Source of the DNA: Cyathus striatus
Lineage: Eukaryota > Basidiomycota > Agaricomycetes > Agaricales > Nidulariaceae
NCBI GenBank assembly: GCA_025738555.1
Contig: JAOVFP010000002.1
Location: 3,286,001 to 3,350,000, forward strand
Length of the DNA: 64,000 bases
Direction: 5' to 3'
A model generated the notes under the pieces. The model worked only from the letters and a program-made list of their open reading frames with translations. It did not search any database and was not told the DNA's origin. Shown here piece by piece: positions 20,296 through 32,766 of this stretch. Made by a program: the position numbers and the translations under genes. Within the stretch, counting starts at the first letter, position 1, and the number at the start of each line of letters is the position of its first letter.

Positions 20296-23188
20296 ATGTT
20301 GCTTCCCAAAGGCCTTGCAATACTCTCCTGTTCCGTTTCTCTTATTTCGCTCTTCAGCGAGATTTATGGATATGATAATTCAAGGTCTGACAATGTCAGT
20401 AACTTTTTCAACGTCTTTTCATGTCTTTCAAATTAAATTGTTCATTATTAATTACAGCTGGTTGTGTGAGTTTATCGTGTACAACCGATACAATAAAGTG
20501 CCAATAACCAATCGGGGTTAGGTACTGGGGTCAAAACTCCTATGGTGCAACGCATTCAGACACCGCGAATTGGCAGAAGACGCTTTCTTATTACTGTCAG
20601 GTAAAGTAAGAGTGGTATACTTCGACAGTTTAGTTTTGACAAACGATTTAGGACGATACGATTAATGTTATTCCATTGGCCTTCCTGAACGTATTCTTTT
20701 CCACTGGTGGATTGCCAGAGATAAACATGGCTAATGTATTTGTTATATCCCCCTTTTTAATAAGACTTATGTAGTCAACGATGACCATACTTACAGTCAT
20801 GCAGCGAACAGGGGGGGGTGTTCCCCGGAACTAGCTTGGCGGACTGCCGGTCCCTCGCATTGGATATTAAAGCTTGTCAGGCTAGGGGGAAGATTATTAC
20901 TCTCAGCTTAGGGGGCGCAACTGGCGCATCTAGTTTTACGTCCGATGCACAAGCGCAAACATTCGCGGACACTATCTGGAATTTATTCCTGGGAGGCTCC
21001 AGCTCCACTCGTCCCTTCGGAGACGCTGTTCTTGATGGGTAAATATCATATATTTTCAATTATACCGTACGAAGTCTAATGCACATAGGGTGGACCTTGA
21101 TATTGAAGGTGGATCAAGCACTGGCTTCGCTGCTTTCGTCACGAGAATCAGGTCCCATGCTAACGGAGCAAGCAAGTCGTATGTCCAAATACTTGTTAGC
21201 TTGGGCACGCAGCTTCAAACCTTTGTTTAGCTATTATGTAACTGCAGCACCTCAGTGTCCTTTCCCAGATGCTTACCTAGGAAGTGTTCTCAACGTAGTT
21301 GGATTCGACGCCGTATATGTTCAGGTATGTGTATGTATTATATAATTATCTGTATCGGTTTCTCATTACGCTTTCATAATCTAGTGTAAGCTTAATTCAA
21401 ATATTTCAGATTCCTTAGATTGACCGCATTTGTATACTGTCTACAACAACTACTGTGGGTAAGAATTTTGCTCCTACCGCTCACCGTAACCAAATTGATT
21501 CTCAGCACCATCCTCCAGAGTTAATAACTACAACAATCCCAGCGTACGTCCAGAGTGTGTATGTCTTATAATTCTCACTTATGGCCCCGTAGAGCTGGAA
21601 TTTTGGAACATGGTATGATGCCTTCGATTTATTTGACGTACTCATACTCCATAATACGCGTCTATCCCAGGGATACCTGGGCTAAGACTACCTCACCGAA
21701 CAAGAATATTAAGGTTTATGTTGGGGCACCTGCTTCTTCGACCGCAGCTGGCTCTGGCTACGTCGATGCTACAACACTCGGAAATATTGCCAAACAAATG
21801 CACTCTCAGTATTCATCATTTGGAGGAATCATGCTTTGGGATGCATCGCAAGCATATGGTAATATCGATTCGACATAGGTTTTTCGTCTTAATTTATGCC
21901 AACCGATAGGAAATGGTCGATATGACGTAGCCGTGAAAAGCGCATTGGGATCCGGAGGTTCTGGTAGTCCTAGTACGACATCAGCAACAAGTCGAACGAC
22001 AACGACGACAGCCACGTCGAAAACTACATCGACGTCTACACCAACATCCACGGCGCCAAGCATAGGCGGCTGTTCTGGTGTGGCTGTTTGGGTCTCAACA
22101 GTCACCGTGAGTTAATGCAAAAAATGTTATGTATACCCGTCCAACTGCAGTACGCTACAGTACCAGGGTGGAAATCAAGTTACTTACAAGTATGTATCAA
22201 GCTGTTTTATTTGTTAACAGGAATTAATACTGTTTTATAGTGGTCATCTTTGGACTGCTAAGTGGTGGTCTCATGCAGGTAAGGCCTAACGTTTTTTTAG
22301 GGAGAGTCGAAATTTGATGATAGGAGTTACGCGTTTCTTTAGACGTTCCCGGAGGTAATTAAGTATTTTCCTGGAGGATTCCATAAAATGCGATACCGAT
22401 ATTAATAAATTTACGTAGGCACTGCTGGTGTATGGACGGACGACGGCGTCTGCACGCTGGGATTCGGAGGCAATGTTGGTACGACATCAGCAACAAGTCG
22501 AACGACAGCGGCAACAGCCACGACGAAACCCACAACCATATCCACGTCGACATCTATACCAACACCCACAGCGCCGAGCACAGGCGGCTGTTCTGGTGTG
22601 GCTGCTTGGGCCTCAACAGTTGCCGTGAGTTAATGCAAAAAATGTTATGTATGCCCATCTGACTGCAGTGAAACAGTACCAGGGTGGAAATCAAGTTACT
22701 TACAAGTATGTATCAATTTGTTTTATTTGTTAACAGGAATTAATACTGTTTTTAGTGGTCATCTTTGGACTGCTAAGTGGTGGTCTCATGCTGGTAAGGC
22801 CTAAAACATTTTATCGGGAAGCGTCAAAATTTGATAATAGGACTAATTATAACGCGCTCCTTTAGACGTTCCCGGAGGTAATTAAGTATTTTCCTGGAAT
22901 ATTCCATAAAATGCATATTAATAAATTTACGTAGGCACTGCTGGTGTATGGATGGATAACGGCGTCTGCACGGCTAAACGTGCAACCTTGCATGGAGATA
23001 CAGCAATGAAGCTGCCAGCACCTTCGGCGGATTCCATTCAGGTAGAAGCGGTCTTCATTACCAGTTGCCTCATTTTGACCTCACCCCCACAGAAGGGCAC
23101 CAAGCAGACTGCTGCAAGAAACATTACCGACAAAGTCAAGGGAAGCGTATCCATGGCAAATAAATCTTCAAGGTTCTTCAGGTTTTAA
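20296..23188 (+). CDS. GH18 chitinase with duplicated CBM5/12 module; reading frame apparently disrupted
   Basis: Exons recognised: 20296-20394, 20458-20465 (8 nt), 20522-20600, 20652-20735, 20797-21038, 21089-21178, 21231-21324, then a damaged stretch, then 21593-21612, 21671-21858, 21910-22106, 22161-22189, 22241-22278, 22343-22354 (12 nt), 22419-22624, 22677-22705, 22756-22793, 22866-22877 (12 nt), 22935-23041 and 23093-23188. A signal peptide ([19 protein letters not shown]) precedes a class III-type GH18 domain ([21 protein letters not shown], catalytic DGVDLDIE with Asp173, Asp175 and Glu177, [13 protein letters not shown]). A Ser/Thr linker and a chitin-binding module ([44 protein letters not shown]) follow. 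Linker and module are then repeated. Between 21325 and 21543 the conserved YNNYCG exon lacks a usable acceptor in frame and the NNYNNPS exon meets stops. It is probably secreted and chitin-degrading if intact, otherwise a pseudogene. The exons on both sides of the damage read well. Confidence 0.72.
21974..22977 (+). repeat. Tandem duplication (about 506-518 bp) of chitinase linker plus CBM5/12 exons
   Basis: Copy 1 is about 21974-22479 and copy 2 about 22480-22977. Both share linker start ACGACATCAGCAACAAGTCG, the same introns (GTGAGTTAATGC, GTATGTATCAA, GTAATTAAGTATT) and the same 12-base exon. Intron similarity as well as exon similarity points to a recent segmental duplication. Confidence 0.9.
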
Positions 23189-23731
23189 TTGGCGACCATG
23201 ACAGGAAAGACTCCGAGAAATGCTGTACATATTAAATTGAGCTGTTGATATAGCATGTTCTTTTGAAGCAACGATTGATGCGCCTTTTTGAACTTTCTTG
23301 CGTACCGTGTAAGCGAATGGAGTAAGTAAATACTGTGAACGACTGAACGCTTAATGTCGGAAATAAATATGGTCGTGTACGCATGCTCGTGGAGTGATCT
23401 CAGGACCCAGACGAACATGACCCATGAGCATATTAGTCCAAGTCTAGCAACGCTGTGGGTTGGCTGTGGGTGGTTGGCAAGTAGTTGGTGGGCGGTGCTC
23501 GTTCAAGAAACGAACGTTGTCGAAGCCCTAACCTTAGCTTATGGTCCAGTGTGTCCAAACATACAAACCGGACTTCATGTCCGCGACTCCGCACTCCATA
23601 TAGCCTCCATGTATCCCTAAGTATTCTCACTTTCTTCCTCACATCCTTCTTTCTTTCACATATAGGCCTCCTTTTCTACAATATACCCCCTCTACCCTCA
23701 ATTATACCCCACTATCCTTTTGTTCTTTGTT
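23189..23731. other. Intergenic region before the 5-phosphatase gene
   Basis: About 540 bases. The last 100 bases are pyrimidine-rich (ATACCCCC and CTATCC stretches), as in a fungal promoter or 5' leader. No gene is seen. Confidence 0.45.
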
Positions 23732-26700
23732 ATGGACTCAACGTCGCATTTTGTGGCAAATCCGTCCCAGCGACTCCCGAACGTTGCGGCAACGAGGCAA
23801 AGTAAGTGAACACAGAATGCTACGTTATTCAATACCCTAACATTGTACAACTAGCCCAACCGAATGTTTTCTCTCGAATCCATGATTTTCTTCCCAATTC
23901 TTCCCCCACAGCTATCAGACTTGGTCATACAACTCCTCGCGCTAGATCACGAAAGAATACTGCTGGAGATTCGACCTTTATAAAGGTTCGTGTTGTTACT
24001 TGGAACATGCACGATTCATTACCGAAGGTACGATTATTCCTGCTAGTATGCCATATAGACGTTAGTTACGCTTATATTCTCTAGGGTAACCTGGAGGAAC
24101 TTTTTGGCCGGGTTCCTATTTACACGAACACCTCTGCTTCAGATGGAGAGATGCCCAGATTTGCGGCAGATGACAGTCATCCCTATCATTTCGTAGTAAT
24201 GTACTGGCTCGCTGTCATAAGCATTGCGGTGATGCTCATTGCTATCTACCTTTCAGAGCCGGGCAGGAATGTCCTTCACAATCTGGTACACGATTCTTTG
24301 CTCATACGATTTGTTCAATTTAATGATAAGTAATATAGGACTTCCTTTGGGCTTTGGAGCAGGTTTCAGGCTTGTTGACAAGGATAAGGAGCGTGAAAAG
24401 GTAGACGATCGAGATATCCATGAACGTGAATCTAGGTCAAGGATGCGTTACAAGGAACGTGACAAAGGTGAAGATGACTCTCCTTCAGGCTGGACTTCTC
24501 TGGTTGAAGACTGGCTATGTAACGGCGCTGGATGTACCAGCATAGCTTCTGGATGCACGCCAATTCCAGCTGATATAGGACTTCCTAGGCCTCTACGAAG
24601 GCATAGCCCTGCTCTAAATCCTCGCAAGGGTCCGTACCAACTTCTGGTAAAAGAACGCTTAATGGGGATATATCTTGCTGTCTATATTCATCGAGATTTG
24701 CGTCCTTTTGTTCGAGGTATGAGGACCTCCGTTTTCCAAAATAAGGATGCTGGAATTGGCTGATAGGCACTTCTCGCTCTGCTGTGACTGCTGGACTGAT
24801 TGGGGGAAGAGTTGGAAATAAGGGCGGCGTCGGTATTAGCGTTAACCTAAATGGGATCACGTTTTTATTTCTCAATGCCCATTTGGCGGGTATGTTGCTG
24901 TCTTACTATTTTTCTTTTCGAATGCTCAATTTAGCAGCTCACGAAGGCAAAGTCAACCATCGATTATCCAACCTGGCAAAGATCAAGGTCTGTCTTCGAC
25001 CGCTATAAATGAAATAGGCTAATATCACATCAGGCTGAGTTAGACGTCGATAATTACTTGTCAATCAATGACCATAGAATGATGAGTGAAGGTGACAAAT
25101 TTGTTTCCTAGCATTATGATATCAGCCTACGATAACTTTCAGATCTCACCGACAAATTCGACTTCACGTTTCTATGCGGAGACTTGAATTTCCGGCTGGA
25201 AATCTCGCGCTTGCACGCAGATTGGTTGATTTCTCAGAAAGGTCAGGATATGTTTGATAGCCGAGGAGTACTCTCATCGAAATAATTATAAGATTATGCC
25301 CAAGCTTTGACGTTCGACCAACTTAAGCGCATAATGGATGAACGAAAAGCATTTATTGGTTTCCATGAGGCCCCGATAAATTTTCCTCCTACATTTAAAT
25401 ATGACGTCTTGAGGAGACCTAAACGGCAAATTTCGAAGGTCTCGAGACGCAGGGAGGAACCCCCCTCGCCAAAGCAACTTGACTACGAAGAAAGGGAACC
25501 AGACGAGCAGGAGATTAATGAAGTTGATGACGATGAGGCAGCATCAGCCGATAACGATTCTACATTATACACATCTGCCCACTCGAAACGCACTGAGGAT
25601 GATGATTATTTTACAGTCACGCCCCAGACCCCAACAATGGCGACATCCCCAAGCAAGCTCTCGGTTGCTACAACAGCAGCTCATAAAGCGAAATCGAAGT
25701 GGTTAACACTGCTTTCGCCATCATTTAATGTAAATTTAAGCCCCAAGTCACCAATCTCAAAGCAAGATGAACCCTGGTTGAAGAAAATCAGCATTCCAAA
25801 CAACACACCAATATCCGCTACGCTCATTTCGCCTATAACAGAACATGACGGAGTGCTCCTTCCGGACGACGAACTACGCCGTCTTTCTCCCCCCCCGGTG
25901 ATTTTAGTGACACCTACCAAGTCGACGATACCAAGTGGTGATGATCTAGTGGAGGATAGTAAAGCTATGTACGATTCATCTCATAAGAAACGCGTTCCAA
26001 GTTGGTACGAGAGCATACCATATCTATCAGTTGACGTCTGACAGGGTCTATTGCTCAGGTGTGATCGTATCCTTTGGAAGTCGACAATGCAACCTGATCC
26101 CGCACTTGGCGATGAGAATGCTGAAGCTCATGATCGTCCACGAAATCGCATAACCCAGTTTTTTTTAAATACATTCCGTCCGGTCAATCGTAGGCGACAA
26201 GGTTCTTACGATTCCATGATGTCTGTGGATACGAAAAGATCAAACAGGTTCAATGCGCAATCTGAACATTACAATGTCCACATCACCGACCTTCCTCAGA
26301 GCTCTGCACCCTTGATCATTCCTCGTCATAACTCCAAAGAGAGCTTACGGAGTAATTTTTTTCAGTTCAACATTCGTACCAATACAGGCAGAAGGAGGGC
26401 ACAACGTTCCCATACTGTATTGACTCCACCATCGACGGTACCGGTACGTATTGATCCTGCACCTCCGCGAAGAGCCACTGCTCCTGATAGTTCAAACCCT
26501 CGGGACGTATCAATGCCCTTGGGTTCAGGAATGAACGCCGCTAATACTGGCTCGGGTTCCACGTGGAGATTCTGGCCATCGTTATTTTCCTCTACGACTC
26601 CACCACATATTCTAGAAGAAATATCACAGGTTGAACCACCTCTTCCGGTACCAAATAAAGGAGATGTGTTATGTCTCAGCTATAACACACTCGATGACCG

Positions 26701-26773
26701 CGCAATGGGTCGTCTGGAGGGTCGCAGTGATCACCGACCAGTTATAGGATCTTATGCGGTGTACACCTCGTGA
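23732..26773 (+). CDS. Inositol-polyphosphate 5-phosphatase (INPP5-like), 840 aa
   Basis: I join 23732-23801, 23855-24027, 24085-24200, 24257-24285, 24339-24716, 24767-24889, 24938-24987, 25034-25091, 25143-25241, 25293-26004 and 26059-26773 (2,523 nt, 840 aa). The catalytic signature motifs occur in order: VVTWNMHDSLPK, VVIAGQECPSQSG, GLIGGRVGNKGGVGIS, LNAHLAAHEGKV, FLCGDLNFRLE, RVPSWCDRILW and GRSDHRPVIGSYAVYTS. These bind Mg and remove the 5-phosphate of phosphoinositides or inositol phosphates. No Sac1 domain precedes, so it is not a full synaptojanin. Two long polar insertions interrupt the domain, about residues 410-597 (acidic and Ser/Pro-rich) and 612-805. They separate FKYD from WCDR, and WCDR from SDHR. 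Such loops are probably disordered and regulatory. No membrane anchor motif is seen at the C-terminus (ends VYTS). Confidence 0.88.
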
Positions 26774-27319
26774 ACTTTGAAATGCTTGTACAACTGCATA
26801 AAATGCTACTAACACTGCATATATTAATATGTTAATGTTTTTGTAATATACTACTAGTTTAATTACAGCAGCTGGTTTGCTTCAAAGTTTGTTTGGATGC
26901 CATGTTCTATGCAGTAGCAATCAAGGGGCTGCCTTCAGAGTAAATCATGAAAGTGGCCCATTGGACATCCTCGTACATATCCCACAGCAAAGTGCGCGCC
27001 CAATATAGTAGCAGTGAGATAATCCACTTTGAGTATTTAATGCAAGTTACTGTATCTGCATGTCATTTATCATATGTATCGATCTAGCCCTTAATGAATT
27101 TGGTTTTATTGTAGTAAGAATTATGTAACTGGTACACTTTTGATCATGTTGACTGCATAATACATTCCATTGACTAAGTAGTACTTGCACTATGTTTTAT
27201 TAAATGATGTGTACTCACGTTGTATACGAGTCAGATAATTGTTTGCTCTATGAAAAACTACACAGTAATAAGCAAATATATAATATATGATATTCATGCC
27301 AGTCTCAGAACATACCTCA
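26774..27319. other. Start of the gene-poor zone
   Basis: AT-rich, no supportable gene. CpG dinucleotides become visibly scarce from here on. Confidence 0.45.
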
Positions 27320-27747
27320 CTAAGATATATCTTTTTGCCTGCATTGTTGTTGACAAACCAGTTGAGATCAGTAAGCACAATGGGCCTAGAATTATTAGCT
27401 AAATTAGACATTTGTGAATCAACTGTTGATCTCCAAAATTAGTTCCATACCTATCAAAGCTTTGGTGGAGAAAAAGGGCAGCAAGTGCACATCAATAAAG
27501 TCGACTGCCGCTAGTACATCCATACCACCATCATCCTCATGCTGTATTTATTATTAAAACCTTGCTAATATAATACAAATAACAAAACTACTGTACTTCT
27601 TGATACCCATAAGCCATCTCACTGGATCAAGGGCACAATTGTATAATGGCTCTGACCAGAACTGAACAATGCAAGTGACATATGTAGCCTTTGCATTAGA
27701 GTGCAATATTCCAAATAGGGTATCTCTCCATGTCTTCCAAATATTGG
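27320..27747 (-). pseudogene. Decayed GH17 beta-1,3-glucanase-like fragment
   Basis: Three minus-strand pieces in the right order match the fungal GH17 family as I recall it. About 27747-27617 has WRDTLFGILHSNAKATYVT then VQFWSEPLYNCALDP. Near 27630-27605 is MAYGYQ in another frame. About 27540-27455 has GGMDVLAAVDFIDVHLLPFFSTKA ending at a GTATGG donor. About 27405-27320 has RPIVLTDLNWFV then AGKKIYLSE ending at a GTATGT donor. Intact members read on into NGWPS, which is missing. About 25 codons between CALDP and MAYGYQ are lost. The N-terminal half and the C-terminus are not found. Secreted GH17 enzymes remodel cell-wall glucan; this copy cannot be functional. Confidence 0.6.
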
Positions 27748-30309
27748 TTTCAGAAAGCCTAGTAACTAATTGCCACTTCTCTACTAAGTACTACAGCAGA
27801 CTAGCAGTTGAGTATTGCAGTATACCCTCAATATGTAGCTACAAATTATGCAGTGAAACCCATTAATAGATAATGAGTGCCCGTGATATAATTCTCTAAC
27901 TAAATCAAATGATCACCTAATTTTATTGGCAGTATTCTATTCTACACATCTATGCAGCAAGCGTAAAAATGACGTCACTTGTAAACCACATTTATGCATT
28001 TATTGTGTGCGACCAGTGACTGTAATTATGCTATGAAAATGCATGTTATAGGTTTAGTTTACATTTTTGCAATGAATCATGAATAGGAGAGTTCAAAATT
28101 GATCAAATTGTAGCGCCAAGACCTGTTACCATATTGTGTGAACAGCTTGTCATAACTTCCAATTTTGACACCCCCAGTTTTGCCAGCCTCACAATGATAT
28201 GCACTGCTGTCTAGATATGTCGGGAATCGAATTATACTGATGCCATTTCTGTCCATCAGTAGTTTGTGCTGTACTTTCATATACAATTCATACATTTCTC
28301 TAATTAATGGTATTTAACTTAACTGCAGAAACATGTGAAGGATAGTAACTTTTTTATAACTATAGCTAAACTTTGAGGCCTCGAAATGGACTGTAGTATT
28401 ACTTTACTTAATAGCATTACTTTGTCATTACTTCTAGTACACAATGTAGTGTTAAATTGTCTACTTATTGTAGATACTGTACTAAAGTAGCTCGCTTGTA
28501 TACCTGCTCAGTCAAATTGCAGGTTAAGATAGGCATATGTAACTTAAAGAGTCAATGCAAAAACCATTATCAGTGCCGCACAGATATTTATACGGAGTTT
28601 GATGTTGTACCAACCGGCTGCTGGATATTGGCTGGATAGCTGCAACATGTTAAAGGTCCAACAGATTTTGCCGAGCACTCCCAAAGGCGTGCACGACGAT
28701 ACGAGCTTGAAGCAACAGATTTGATGGACATCAGTATCGTGGGAAGTGGTTCACGTAGCGCCATCAGCTCATATTGTACTGTGTAACTTCAATTTTGAAT
28801 TCCCCTAATGTCTTACATGTATGCGTTGACATAATTGTGTAAGCTTATTACAGTAAAAATGAAAACCCAAGTCCATTCAAACATTAAAATAATTTGTATA
28901 TTCACCTAGTAGCATGATGATGAGAGTATATTATTTTTAAGTGCTGTATTACATGTTTTATGCAGTGGTGTCAACAAGTCAGCCGAGGTGGGGGGGCACG
29001 AGAATTTGATATTCTCGGCAAACCCTGCATTGCCTTTACCCATGGGAAGTAGCTGAGGACCCTGGATAATCCTGCTAAATGTTACTGTTTTCAATGTTCT
29101 TTGTACACTGAAAATTGATTTCAGATTTGTGTCATAAATTGTGAGTTTAAATTGAATTTAAATACACAAAAATGTTTGCAGTATGGAAAGCATCATATAT
29201 CCCAGGTTTTATAATGATAAAATAAAAGATGAAGTTGCTATATGATTTTTACATGTTTTTGGAGGATTTTGGCTCAGTGCTCACACATTTGTGACTGACA
29301 ACCCTTGTGACATCATGCTTCTAGGTCAGGAATAGCCCGAAATTTGGGAAAACAAACAAATTTAAATATATCACAACAATTAAGATTGGAGACCAAGAAA
29401 AAGTCACACAAAGTTAAAGTATTGCTATACTATATATATAAGTATGTGATTAAATGTTAAGTGGACACAATTTTTGTGGAACTAATGGGCAGTGTACAAG
29501 GGATTGGGGGTGTACAAAGGACTGGTTGAAAACAGTAAATATGTATCCCCCTATGACTAGTGTAGGGGCAAAACCTTCCAGAGCTTTTGCCTCACCTGTC
29601 ATATCCATGACAAGTGTCCTGGAACTATTGAAGCCAACTCTGGGTTTACTCTGGATTATATACATTTCCTCTGGTTATGTGTTACTTGTCATGACTGTGC
29701 TCCTAGCCTGACTTAGCAGCAGAGTACAAGGGGGTGACTGTGGAGAAATGAGGACTTTGGCTTCAGCTTATGTGCTGCACCCCTGGGATTCCTGGTCCTG
29801 GATTTTGGAGTAAGAGCAAGCCCTTTGGAGAAGACAAGATACAGAATAGATGAGAGGGTGAGGACATAGTTCAATATGAAACTGAAGTCTAAGTACAAAA
29901 TGAGTGCTACTTGGAGGTGGGTGAAGGCCAGTGGAGAAGTATGGTTAGGGTAATGCACAGGTCAGGCCAACCCATCTGGGTCACAGGTATGGGTGTCCAC
30001 AGATACAGGTGTGGGTCAGCTTCAAGAGACCCACAACCTGTGTATACCCATTCCCAATTTTAAGAGTAAAAAGACTCATTGTGTGCACATTAGTTACACA
30101 AGTACAGAAAGCTTTTCATTCTGGTAATGTATTGTATTTAATAGATAGTAACAAGATCTAGTTTTGAATTTTGTTGAACTCATGGGGTGGAGTTCTTACA
30201 TAATATTTGAAACATGATTACCTGTAGTCCTCTATATTCTGAAGCTTTCTGTATGTGTCTGCTTCAAGTCTGCTTTGTTTTACTCTTTCCTGCAGCTCTA
30301 TGGTTCATT
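27748..30309. other. 2.6 kb AT-rich region without recognised gene
   Basis: Two CpG-containing open segments may be decayed coding remnants: minus strand 28295-28077 (with RFPTYLDSSAYHCEAGK) and plus strand about 28640-28783 (with EHSQRRARRYELEATDL). I recognise neither. The rest shows no structure. Confidence 0.35.
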
Positions 30310-31041
30310 TAGTGATGAGCAAGGGGTACAGCATACCCTGGGGATCCATAGGTAGGGGTCCAAGGGGGGTAGGGGTAAGGGTTCAGGGGTATTATTAATG
30401 TAAATACTGAAAATACTAAATGAATACAGTACTACTACTTCAACATGTTTAAAACCCTGAGTTTGATATATATTTAGATACATGTCATTCAGAAAGTGAA
30501 CTGTATAAAAAAACTACATTTGAAGACAAGTAAGTAATAAAACCATTTATGGGATGTAAGTAGTAACTAGTGAATATATGAACAAGTATTACTTATCATG
30601 TACCTATGCAATGTCATAAAACTTATGTAGTTGCTTGCAAAACCAAAAGAAATGTAAGAACTGAATAATGATGTAGATGTTAGATATAAAAATATTAAAT
30701 AGTCTCCCCTTTATTCTTCCTTTATTCTCCTCTGTTACAAGTAACTGGCATGCTATTAGACATGAATATCAAATATTGTTCATTCAACATCTCATATAAA
30801 TTAATTACATGTAATCTTAGAAGTATACTTTGAATAATAAGAAGAATATTCTGTATTGATAATTATATATTAGTGATCATTCAGTCTGTACCCTCACCTG
30901 ATACTCTGGGGGTATGGATAAGGGTCTGTACCCCTTGGACCCTTCACAGATACCCCTACCCTTGGCAAGGATAGGGGTATTTGGGGGGTAAGAGTAAGGG
31001 TACAACTCAGATACTCAGGGGTATACCCCTGCTCATCACTA
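30310..31041. mobile_element. hAT-like MITE (732 bp) with 8-bp TSD
   Basis: Ends are inverted: TAGTGATGAGC at 30310 and GCTCATCACTA at 31031-31041, followed inward by GGGGTA-rich sequence on both sides. The element is flanked by perfect 8-bp direct repeats GGTTCATT (30302-30309 and 31042-31049). An 8-bp duplication and TA(G)-starting termini fit the hAT superfamily. No transposase frame is inside, so it is non-autonomous. Confidence 0.85.
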
Positions 31042-32761
31042 GGTTCATTATGTGTCTCTCTGAAGATCTCTATATTGACCTGCTTTGTTCTCCTTCATTC
31101 CACTTTGCTCTGAAGCTCTATGATTTATCTTGTGTCACTCAGAAGCTCTGTTATGTACTGATTCCCTTCCTACTAGGAAGTGGATGCAAAGACACCTGGA
31201 AGGCACAGGAGAACTATAATGGAAACCCAAAGTGAGTATGGGTGCAGAATGTAGAGTGGGAATGTAGGAATGAACTGTAGCTTCAGTGTATGTGCTGTGC
31301 CACCTGGATATCCCCAGGGAATGGTTCATATTTCACAGAAGACAATACACAATGAAAGGGAACATTTCAGAGTATGAGAATAGGCTTCACCACTACACTA
31401 GGCAGCAGAAGAGAAACCTGAAGGAAAACCCAGAGCAGGTTTCAGAACTTAAGAGTAGAAAGAAGTGTATGGAGTTGATACAAATACTGAAGACTACTAG
31501 TACATCTGGAAGACTATATATACTAAGTAGGAATCTATAGGTGTGAATGTGGAAGCATAATACTGAGTAGAAGTCAAAGGGGTAGGTAGAATATAAAGAC
31601 TGGGCAAAGTGGAGTAGGGGTGCAAATGACATGCTCAGAATGAAGAATAAAGAACTAGTGATATCAAAGTCTGGTTCAGTCTGGTTCAGAAACCCTTTTC
31701 TCTGAACTCTGAACTGGACTTCAGGTTCGGTTCAGCAGAATTTTTTGAGCCATGGACTGAATCTACAGTTCAGGTTCATATAGATCCAGTTCAGGTTCAA
31801 AAGGCATTCAAACCATGAACTGGACTTCAATATTTGCTATGGCAGACAAGTGATGCAAACTCAACAATTAAGCTAATGTGTTCATCTTCTAGCACTTTGG
31901 TTAATTGTGCGACTTCAGTAGTGCACAGGACTTTCTCATTCCTAAGATTCTGGTGGACTCTTGCCAGCTCTTCCCTATACTCCTTCCTCTCCTCCAATTT
32001 GCTCTGAAGATGTATGTTCTCACCTCACACATGCTCAGTGAGTTCCTCCCTATACTCATTCTTCTTGTCTAACTCTTTGAAGATGTATATTCTCACCCAT
32101 CAATCACCTGTGCTCAGTGAGCTCCTCCTTATGCACCTTCCTCTCATCCAACTTGCTCTGAAGATGTAGGTACTGTACTACTTCAATTTCAATTATTTCA
32201 TGAAATAACAATATGTAAGTTAGAGGGATTGCAATAATGAATATTATAATTCAGTAGGTGATGAATGAAAGTCTATCTTTCAAATGTATTCATATAAACA
32301 AAATAATTTTTACTTATGAGTAAGTGTCATGCTGGCATTCTTGCATAGATCTACTAGAAATTGACATATCCTTGGAAAGATAAGACACGACTCTCAGTAA
32401 ATGGTTTCCAAGGAGGTATGTTACTATGTAGATAGATTTTGAGTTTCATGTGCCATCTTCAGATGACTTAATCTTGCTTTATTGGTCACCCTGCTAACCC
32501 ACCATCTCTAACCATGCATATTCTTTCTGTTCCCCCTGAAGCCTTCAGTTTGCAGAGTTACCTGCTGTGTGCACAATTAGAAATGACATTAAATGTTTGT
32601 ATGAGTAACTGTTAGTCTCTTCCAAGGTATTCATAATTATTACAACATTGTCTAATATGAGTACAAGTGTTAATTATTCTGAAATGACGCAAAACTTACC
32701 TCTACATCCTCAATCTCTTCTCCTTCTGCTCTCCTCACATCATTTCCCTCTCCATGATGAT
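31042..32761. other. 1.7 kb without recognised gene
   Basis: Contains a short GGTTCAG-rich repetitive patch at about 31670-31830. Short frames at 31286-31540 (plus) are not convincing. Confidence 0.4.
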
Positions 32762-32766
32762 AAATA

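Noticed and set aside
28077..28295. N-terminal exon of the GH17 relic
   Set aside because: It is on the same strand and upstream, but its sequence does not resemble the GH17 N-terminal half, so I left it unassigned.
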